From assembly GCA_025455765.1 (NCBI GenBank), contig JALOLX010000021.1, positions 1 to 10,786 on the forward strand: a stretch of 10,786 nt of DNA, written 5' to 3'. The DNA comes from Flavobacteriales bacterium (GTDB taxonomy: Bacteria; Bacteroidota; Bacteroidia; Flavobacteriales_F; PHOS-HE28). The notes under the pieces are model-generated. The model had not been told where the DNA came from. It saw only the letters and a program-made list of their open reading frames with translations, and made no database searches. Within the stretch, counting starts at the first letter, position 1; every line of letters begins with the position of its first letter. This document shows positions 6,166 through 10,786 of this stretch, one piece after another. The translations under genes and the position numbers were made by a program.

Positions 6166-8070
6166 ATGAGCAAGATCATTGGTATCGACCTGGGCACCAC
6201 CAACAGCTGCGTAGCCGTAATGGAGGGCAACGAGCCCGTGGTGATCGCGAACAGCGAAGGCAAGCGCACCACCCCCAGTGTGGTGGCCTTCATCGATGGC
6301 GGTGAGCGGAAAGTGGGCGACCCGGCCAAGCGTCAGGCGATCACCAACCCCACCAACACCATCTCCTCCATCAAGCGTTTCATGGGCAACTCCTATGACG
6401 AATGCAGCAAGGAGGTAGGTCGTGTACCGTACAAAGTGGAACGCGGACCCAACAACACCCCCCGGGTGCAGATCGGCGACCGCCAATACACCCCGCAGGA
6501 GATCAGCGCCATGATCCTGCAGAAGATGAAGAAGACCGCTGAGGACTACCTCGGCACCACCGTAAGCGAAGCGGTGATCACCGTACCGGCCTACTTCAAC
6601 GATGCCCAGCGCCAGGCCACCAAGGAGGCCGGTGAGATCGCGGGCCTGAAGGTGCGCCGCATCATCAATGAACCCACGGCCGCAGCCCTCGCTTACGGCT
6701 TGGACAAGAAAGGCATCGACCAGAAGATCGTGGTGTTCGACTGCGGTGGTGGCACCCACGACGTGAGCGTGCTGGAACTGGGCGACGGTGTGTTCGAGGT
6801 GAAGAGCACCGATGGCGACACCCACCTCGGTGGCGACGACTTCGACCAGGTCATCATCGACTGGCTGGCCGACGAGTTCAAGGGCCAGTTCAACATCGAC
6901 CTGCGCAAGGACCCCATGGCCCTGCAGCGCCTGAAGGAAGCCGCCGAAAAGGCCAAGATCGAGCTGAGCTCCACCACGAGCAGCGAGATCAACCTGCCCT
7001 ACATCATGCCGGTGGATGGCATCCCGCAGCACTTGGTGCGCAGCCTCACCCGTGCCAAGTTCGAGCAGCTCGCCGACAGCCTCATCAAGCGCACCATCGC
7101 CCCCTGCGAAAGCGCACTGAAGAACGCCGGCCTCAAGACCAGCGACATCGATGAAGTGATCCTCGTGGGCGGAAGCACCCGCATTCCCGCCATCCAGGAA
7201 GCCGTGAAGAAGTTCTTCGGCGGCAAGGAACCCAGCAAGGGCGTGAACCCTGATGAAGTAGTGGCCGTTGGCGCTGCCATCCAGGGTGGTGTGCTGGCCG
7301 GCGATGTGAAGGACGTGCTCCTGCTCGACGTTACCCCGCTGAGCCTCGGTATCGAGACCATGGGCGGTGTGATGACCAAGCTGATCGAGTCCAACACCAC
7401 CATCCCCACCAAGAAGAGCGAGACCTTCAGCACCGCCAGCGACAACCAGCCCAGCGTGGAGATCCACGTACTGCAGGGTGAACGTCCCATGGCCGCTGGC
7501 AACCGCACCATCGGTCGCTTCCACCTCGATGGCATCCCCCCCGCCCCCCGCGGCGTGCCCCAGATCGAGGTGACCTTCGACATCGACGCCAACGGTATCC
7601 TGCATGTAGGCGCCAAGGACAAGGCCACCGGTAAGGAGCAGAGCATCCGCATCGAAGCCAGCAGCGGCCTCAGCAAGGACGAGATCGAGAAGATGAAGAA
7701 GGAGGCCGAAGCCAACGCGGACGCCGACAAAGCCGCCCGCGAGCGCGTGGACAAGCTCAACGCCGCTGACAGCCTCATCTTCCAGACCGAGAAGAGCCTC
7801 AAAGAATACGGCGACAAGATCCCGGCCGAGAAGAAGCAGCCCATCGAGGACGTGCTCACCCGCTTGAAGGATGCCCATAAGGCCCAGGACGTGGACGCCT
7901 GCGAGAAGCTCACCAACGAGCTGAACACGGTGTTCCAGGCCGCCAGCCAGGAGATGTACAACGCCGCCCAGCAAGGTGCAGCCAACGGTGGAGCACAAGG
8001 CAACACCAATACCACCGCCGACGCCGAGGTGACCGATGTGGACTTCGAAGAAGTGAAGGACAGCAAGTAA
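6166..8070 (+). CDS. dnaK: Molecular chaperone DnaK (Hsp70)
   Basis: DnaK is the ATP-driven cytoplasmic chaperone that binds exposed hydrophobic peptides with DnaJ and the exchange factor GrpE. The 634-residue protein is full length. The ATPase domain has IDLGTTNS (7-14), VPAYFNDAQRQATKEAG (140-156), INEPTAAALAYG (167-178) and VILVGGSTRIPAIQE (331-345). The interdomain linker VLLLDVTPLSLG (about 384-395) leads to the substrate-binding domain, a helical lid rich in Lys, Glu and Ala, a Gly/Asn/Gln-rich tail, and an acidic C-terminus with FEEV near the end. The phosphate-2 loop reads FDCGGGTHDVS (191-201) rather than the usual FDLGGGTFDVS: the conserved threonine is kept but its neighbour is His. 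The frame is open to an ATG at 6124, but MSKIIGID at 6166 is the family start. grpE and dnaJ are not adjacent. Codon use is strongly biased to C- and G-ending codons, as expected for an abundant protein. Confidence 0.98.
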   Translation: MSKIIGIDLGTTNSCVAVMEGNEPVVIANSEGKRTTPSVVAFIDGGERKVGDPAKRQAITNPTNTISSIKRFMGNSYDECSKEVGRVPYKVERGPNNTPRVQIGDRQYTPQEISAMILQKMKKTAEDYLGTTVSEAVITVPAYFNDAQRQATKEAGEIAGLKVRRIINEPTAAALAYGLDKKGIDQKIVVFDCGGGTHDVSVLELGDGVFEVKSTDGDTHLGGDDFDQVIIDWLADEFKGQFNIDLRKDPMALQRLKEAAEKAKIELSSTTSSEINLPYIMPVDGIPQHLVRSLTRAKFEQLADSLIKRTIAPCESALKNAGLKTSDIDEVILVGGSTRIPAIQEAVKKFFGGKEPSKGVNPDEVVAVGAAIQGGVLAGDVKDVLLLDVTPLSLGIETMGGVMTKLIESNTTIPTKKSETFSTASDNQPSVEIHVLQGERPMAAGNRTIGRFHLDGIPPAPRGVPQIEVTFDIDANGILHVGAKDKATGKEQSIRIEASSGLSKDEIEKMKKEAEANADADKAARERVDKLNAADSLIFQTEKSLKEYGDKIPAEKKQPIEDVLTRLKDAHKAQDVDACEKLTNELNTVFQAASQEMYNAAQQGAANGGAQGNTNTTADAEVTDVDFEEVKDSK

Positions 8071-8095
8071 GCTGGGCCATCCATTGACCATGTGC

Positions 8096-8126
8096 GCGGA
8101 GCCGCTCCAGACCGGGGCGGCTCCGC
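8096..8126 (+). terminator. Intrinsic terminator after dnaK
   Basis: A perfect 10-bp GC-rich stem, GCGGAGCCGC (8096-8105) with GCGGCTCCGC (8117-8126), has an 11-base loop and is followed by TCGTTCAT. It lies 25 bases after the dnaK stop. The T-run is weak, but the stem is strong. Confidence 0.75.
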
Positions 8127-8304
8127 TCGTTCATGCATGTCCCGTTGCAGGTGGCATAGGCCCAAGGATCACCGCAAGCAAGCTGTGTTGAATAGACCTC
8201 AGCGAAGGTGAACGTGCGCAGCCCACACGGACTGGATGGACAGGGAAATGAGGGACGGACCACACCTTGGAGCGCGATAGCTGGGCCATGGACGCTAGGG
8301 ACAA

Positions 8305-8321
8305 GTGGAGCCGGGCGGGAT
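8305..8321. repeat. 17-bp direct repeat of the tmRNA 3' end (copy outside the gene)
   Basis: GTGGAGCCGGGCGGGAT at 8305-8321 is identical to 8405-8421, which covers the 3' acceptor strand and half of the T arm of the tmRNA gene. The copies are in the same orientation, exactly 100 bases apart. The match stops within the T loop. Duplicated tmRNA or tRNA 3' ends are typical scars of tyrosine-recombinase integration, but no integrase or element is present here. Confidence 0.6.
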
Positions 8322-8372
8322 GCCCGACTTGCGGCGGGGTGAACTTCGAACCCTGTTCTTCTGAACGAAGAA

Positions 8373-8394
8373 CCCCGTCGCTTTCGCGACGGGG
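8373..8394 (-). terminator. Intrinsic terminator of the tmRNA gene
   Basis: A perfect 9-bp stem, CCCCGTCGC (8373-8381) with GCGACGGGG (8386-8394), has a 4-base loop. Read on the minus strand it is followed by TTCTTCGTT, and it lies 11 bases beyond the tmRNA 3' end. Confidence 0.85.
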
Positions 8395-8405
8395 CTCGTC
8401 TCCTG

Positions 8406-8801
8406 TGGAGCCGGGCGGGATCGAACCGCCGTCCAAACGACCGGGCAATGGGCGTTCTACATGCTTAGCCGCTTCATTGGTTTTCGATCGCGAGCTGGGG
8501 AAGGGCACCCCACCCACGACTTAGGTCCTGTTTCTTACCTGTGCTCCGGACCACCGCACAGGCCAGTCTTCCAGGATGACACCCCTGATCCGGGAAGGAG
8601 GTTGACGGGCCTCCCCGAGGGGTACTCGTCCGCGCTACTGTTGTTCGCGAGGATTAAGCCGAACGGCCTTGGGCCATTAAGCTGCGAGAGCGTAGTCTAC
8701 TTCGCCAGTTATGGCGTTGATGCACTGGGATACGGGCCGCACATCACGCCCGGCATGCTTACCACACCGCTCGAAGCCGCTGTCGAATCCAGGTCGGCCC
8801 C
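8406..8801 (-). ncRNA. ssrA: tmRNA (transfer-messenger RNA)
   Basis: tmRNA with SmpB rescues ribosomes stalled on broken messages and adds a degradation tag. The gene is a complete one-piece form of 396 bases. The 5' end GGGGCCGACCTGGATTCGAC (starting at 8801) has the standard tmRNA opening. The acceptor 5' strand GGGGCCG pairs with 3' CGGCTCC (8407-8413); the third pair is the G-U wobble that specifies alanine charging. The T arm is GGCGG-TTCGATC-CCGCC (8414-8430). Position 8406 supplies the discriminator A. The next bases are CAG, so the CCA end is not encoded and must be added enzymatically. The tag frame lies at 8677-8706. A promoter element lies upstream at 8827-8834, implying a leader of about 20 bases removed by RNase P, and a terminator follows. 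Confidence 0.96.
8677..8706 (-). other. tmRNA tag-peptide reading frame
   Basis: Within the tmRNA, the resume codon GGC (8704-8706) begins the frame GEVDYALAA followed by TAA (8677-8679). After the initial alanine from the charged tmRNA, the appended tag would be A-GEVDYALAA. The YALAA ending is the usual recognition signal for ClpXP and related proteases, and the GE..YALAA form fits Bacteroidota tags. Confidence 0.92.
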
Positions 8802-8826
8802 AGGATGGGTTTTCCAAAGAACACCA

Positions 8827-8834
8827 CAAAGATA
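8827..8834 (-). promoter_or_regulatory. Candidate -7 promoter element (TATCTTTG) for the tmRNA
   Basis: On the minus strand TATCTTTG exactly matches the Bacteroidota TAnnTTTG element. It ends 25 bases before the mature tmRNA 5' end. A TTG lies 26 bases further upstream (8861-8863), longer than the usual spacing, so the -33 element is doubtful. Confidence 0.6.
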
Positions 8835-8867
8835 CGGCGTTCAGCCCCCCACCCCACCCACAAGCCC

Positions 8868-8875
8868 TAATTTCG
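8868..8875 (+). promoter_or_regulatory. Weak candidate -7 element for the dehydrogenase gene
   Basis: TAATTTCG is one base from TAnnTTTG and ends 11 bases before the ATG at 8887. No TTG is seen at the -33 distance. It is back to back with the tmRNA promoter in an 85-base divergent region. Confidence 0.25.
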
Positions 8876-8886
8876 CGGCCCTTACC

Positions 8887-10104
8887 ATGGCAGTACCCTA
8901 TTCCCGGATCGGCATCATTCGCGAAGGCAAGCAACCCGCCGATCGCCGTGTGCCGCTCACCCCATCCCAGTGCGCCGAAGTAATGGCCGCCCACCCACAC
9001 CTCGACCTGGTGGTGCAGCGCAGCCCTGTGCGTGCCTATACGGACGATGAATACGCCGCCGCAGGAGTGCCCCTCGTGGATGACCTGAGCGACCGCGACC
9101 TGATCATGGGTGTGAAGGAAGTGCCCCTGGACATGCTGCTCCCCGGCAAGTCGTACCTCTTCTTCAGCCATACCATCAAGGAACAGCCGCACAACCGCAA
9201 GCTCCTGAAGGCCGTCCTGGAGCGGGACATCCGGCTCCTGGACCACGAACTGCTCACCGATCCGCATGGCAACCGGGTGCTGGCCTTTGGCTATTGGGCC
9301 GGTGTGGTGGGCGCCTACAACGGGTTCCGCACCTGGCAACTGCTCCATGGCGGCCCTGCCTTGAAGCCAGCACATGCCTGCCACGACCTGGAAGAGCTGG
9401 AGCAGCACCTGCACGCTTATCCGTTGCCCAGCGATCTGCGGATCGTGATGACCGGCGGCGGCCGTGTAGGGAAAGGGGCCATGGGTGTATTGGAGCGCGC
9501 CGGTGTGGAGCGCATCACCCCGGCCGAATTCCTGGAAGCCACCAACACGCGCCCGGTCTACACCGTGCTCGGAACGACCGATCTGTATGAGCGCACGGAC
9601 GGAGCACTGTTCGACAAGGAAGCCTTCCACCGCGACCCCAGCGGGCACCGCGCACGCTTCCTGGCCTATGCACGCAAGGCACACCTCTACATGGCCTGTC
9701 ATTTCTGGGACCCGCGCGGCCCCAAGATCCTCAGTGCCGATGACCTGCGGGACCCCCAACTCGCCCTGGAGGTGGTCGCGGATATCAGCTGCGATATCGG
9801 CGGCCCCATTGATTGCACCCTCAGGGCCACGACCATTGAGGAGCCGTTCCTGGGATATGACAAGACCACCGGAGCTGAAGTGGTGCCAGGCCAGCCCGGC
9901 AGCATAGCCGTGATGAGCGTGGACAACCTGCCCTGCGAGTTGCCGCGTGATGCCTCTGAAGCCTTTGGTCGCGATCTGATCGCGCGGGTATTGCCGCATT
10001 TGTTGGGATCCGACGCGGAAGGCATGATCGCACGTGCGACCATCGCAGATAAGGGAGCGCTAAGCCCGCACTTCAGCCACTTGCAGAACTACGCGAACAG
10101 CTGA
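8887..10104 (+). CDS. NAD(P)-dependent dehydrogenase, saccharopine dehydrogenase (Lys1) / alanine dehydrogenase family
   Basis: The 405-residue protein has the two-domain fold of the AlaDh/PNT superfamily: an N-terminal domain (IGIIREGKQPADRRVPLTP, residues 8-26), a Rossmann domain with the glycine-rich turn TGGGRVGKGAMG (189-200), and a return to the first domain. Lysine 77 (GVKEV) and histidine 95 (FFSHTIKEQ) align with the catalytic Lys and His of yeast saccharopine dehydrogenase (Lys1), and the stretch SVDNLPCELPRDAS (344-357) is also typical of the lysine-forming saccharopine/lysine-ketoglutarate group. The likely reaction is NAD-linked oxidation of an amino acid or its keto-acid adduct. 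Lysine metabolism is the best guess, but Bacteroidota homologues are often just called alanine dehydrogenase and the substrate is not proven. The ATG at 8887 is the family start; the open frame upstream runs antisense through the tmRNA. The stop abuts the stop of the convergent next gene. Confidence 0.9.
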   Translation: MAVPYSRIGIIREGKQPADRRVPLTPSQCAEVMAAHPHLDLVVQRSPVRAYTDDEYAAAGVPLVDDLSDRDLIMGVKEVPLDMLLPGKSYLFFSHTIKEQPHNRKLLKAVLERDIRLLDHELLTDPHGNRVLAFGYWAGVVGAYNGFRTWQLLHGGPALKPAHACHDLEELEQHLHAYPLPSDLRIVMTGGGRVGKGAMGVLERAGVERITPAEFLEATNTRPVYTVLGTTDLYERTDGALFDKEAFHRDPSGHRARFLAYARKAHLYMACHFWDPRGPKILSADDLRDPQLALEVVADISCDIGGPIDCTLRATTIEEPFLGYDKTTGAEVVPGQPGSIAVMSVDNLPCELPRDASEAFGRDLIARVLPHLLGSDAEGMIARATIADKGALSPHFSHLQNYANS

Positions 10105-10677
10105 TCACGCGGTGCGGGGCACCAAGAGCTCCATCACCACCCGGGCGGTCCCCCCGTCCACCACTTCGGTCACCAGACCGATGGGGCGTTGGCTCTTGCG
10201 CGCCATGGTCAGCAGACCAAGTCCGGCTCCTCCCCGTTCGGTGCGCCCTTCATTCGACAAGAGCGTGAGGTAGTGCTGCTTCAGCGTCTCCTCGTCCATG
10301 TCGTTCAGGATGTCGATGCGGTTCTGGAGCAGTAATGCGGTGGTCTGTGGCACCGGGTTGCCGATGAGCACGATGTAGGCATCAGCGGTGCGCAGCAGTG
10401 CAGCCCACGTGCCGCTGCGGTGCTCGTCCAGGGCGTGATGATGCAGGTTCTCAAGGGCCTCCACCAGCACGTTGAAGAGCCGCTTCCGCACCCCCACCGG
10501 AGCTCCATCCTCCATGCACCAGCGTTCGGCCTGGGCCAGGAGCCGCTCCACCACGGAATGATCCACCGCACCCTGATGCAGGAACAGCACCTCGGCAGCC
10601 GCGCGCACAAGAACGCGCGCCACATGCGGGGCTGACCAATGCGCCTGATCGGGGACCACTGCCTGAACTACTGCCAT
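10105..10677 (-). CDS. SiaB family protein kinase-like (GHKL ATPase fold, DUF6272)
   Basis: This 190-residue protein resembles SiaB, the kinase that phosphorylates the small regulator SiaC in the Pseudomonas SiaABCD pathway controlling biofilm formation and aggregation. A GHKL-type ATP-binding site is visible: N-box LVEALENLHHHA (71-82) with the likely Mg-binding N77, and a G-box RGGAGLGLLTMARKS (148-162). The linker LNDMDEETLKQHYLTLLSNE (124-143) is also characteristic. There is no transmembrane or receiver domain. The start is the ATG complementary to 10675-10677; an in-frame TAG lies 36 bases upstream, so it cannot extend much. Neither a SiaC-like gene nor a PP2C phosphatase is seen downstream, where the dehydrogenase converges with zero spacing. 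A partner may lie beyond the right edge. The family call rests on motif recognition alone. Confidence 0.8.
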   Translation of the reverse strand: MAVVQAVVPDQAHWSAPHVARVLVRAAAEVLFLHQGAVDHSVVERLLAQAERWCMEDGAPVGVRKRLFNVLVEALENLHHHALDEHRSGTWAALLRTADAYIVLIGNPVPQTTALLLQNRIDILNDMDEETLKQHYLTLLSNEGRTERGGAGLGLLTMARKSQRPIGLVTEVVDGGTARVVMELLVPRTA

Positions 10678-10732
10678 GGCGATGACCCTATGGGCGTCAA
10701 GAGGATGTGTTGGCTATTTCGACGGAACACCT

Positions 10733-10786
10733 TCACGGACCGATATACGCGGCATTCGCATCGAAGGTTGCGTTCCGGTCCTTGGG
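10733..10786 (-). CDS. Possible 3' end of an upstream minus-strand gene (partial)
   Basis: From the right edge, one minus-strand frame reads PKDRNATFDANAAYIGP and stops with TGA at 10733-10735. The residue composition looks protein-like, and the 55-base gap to the kinase start would suit a co-transcribed pair. Only 17 codons are visible and I recognise no family, so this is a tentative call; the stretch may simply be upstream non-coding sequence. Confidence 0.3.
   Translation of the reverse strand, partial: PKDRNATFDANAAYIGP

Larger units (their letters stand above)
8071..8405. other. Intergenic region between dnaK and tmRNA, no protein gene supported
   Basis: The region contains the dnaK terminator (8096-8126), the tmRNA terminator (8373-8394) and a 17-bp copy of the tmRNA 3' end (8305-8321). 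Between 8127 and 8304 I see no gene, tRNA or promoter. Short open frames here have no recognisable product and read through terminator and RNA sequence. Confidence 0.6.

Noticed and set aside
5896..8091. 731-codon minus-strand open frame opposite dnaK
   Set aside because: It mirrors dnaK in a GC-biased gene with strong codon bias; long antisense frames opposite Hsp70 genes are a known artefact. The product is repetitive His/Gly/Leu/Val-rich sequence with no domain.
8070..8289. 11-bp direct repeat AGCTGGGCCAT at 8070-8080 and 8279-8289
   Set aside because: It is short, with unrelated flanks, and compatible with chance in GC-rich sequence.
8267..8524. 85-codon plus-strand frame with a CPTCGG cysteine pair
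   Set aside because: It runs through the 17-bp repeat, a terminator and the tmRNA 3' end; products of this type are typical spurious translations of structural RNA regions.
8461..8886. Upstream extension of the dehydrogenase frame
   Set aside because: It reads antisense through the tmRNA gene; the family N-terminus begins at 8887.
8677..9999. 440-codon minus-strand frame ending in GEVDYALAA
   Set aside because: It is antisense to the dehydrogenase and joins by chance to the tmRNA tag frame, which is decoded only by trans-translation.
1..10786. CRISPR array, insertion sequence, toxin-antitoxin, prophage or defence genes
   Set aside because: No regularly spaced repeats, transposase, integrase, nuclease or phage-like proteins were seen on either strand.

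Overview
The window looks like a chromosomal housekeeping stretch from a GC-rich member of the Bacteroidota, probably Flavobacteriia-like. Four things point that way. Start codons lack clear Shine-Dalgarno sequences. Promoter-like TAnnTTTG (-7) elements occur before the lipoprotein gene and the tmRNA. The tmRNA tag GEVDYALAA has the form I know from this phylum. The gene set (FucP/GluP-type sugar transporter, long PriA with Bacteroidota-style N-terminus, RluA-family enzyme next to panB, large surface lipoprotein, SiaB-like kinase) also fits. This assignment is inferred from sequence character, not from a database search.

Layout. Positions 1-416 (minus) hold the N-terminal 138 codons of a FucP/GluP-family sugar transporter that runs off the left edge. 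A 417-base gap follows, containing one possible 56-residue basic small protein (551-721, minus). Full-length priA (834-3287, plus) starts at a GTG and converges on a minus-strand pair, panB (3971-4789) then an RluA-family pseudouridine synthase (3265-3984). The two genes of the pair overlap by 14 bases, and the pseudouridine synthase overlaps the 3' end of priA by 23 bases. A 144-base divergent intergenic region separates panB from a 363-residue predicted lipoprotein of unknown function (4934-6025, plus). That gene ends at a strong intrinsic terminator. dnaK follows as a single gene (6166-8070, plus), with an 11-bp inverted repeat in its leader and its own terminator.

A 335-base stretch after dnaK has no protein gene. 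It holds the terminators of dnaK and of the tmRNA, and a 17-bp direct repeat of the tmRNA 3' end. The complete tmRNA gene (ssrA, 8406-8801, minus) lies between dnaK and an NAD(P)-dependent dehydrogenase of the saccharopine dehydrogenase (Lys1)/alanine dehydrogenase family (8887-10104, plus). The dehydrogenase abuts, stop codon to stop codon, a SiaB-type kinase-like gene (10105-10677, minus). A possible 3' end of another minus-strand gene reaches the right edge.

Together these genes cover replication restart (PriA), protein quality control (DnaK, and ribosome rescue by tmRNA), coenzyme A precursor synthesis (PanB), RNA modification, sugar uptake and probably amino-acid metabolism and signalling. 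I found no CRISPR array, insertion sequence, defence island or prophage, and no convincing new biological system. The points most worth a second look are the duplicated tmRNA 3' end, the inverted repeat before dnaK, the possible small protein at 551-721 and unusual residues in the DnaK phosphate-2 loop.
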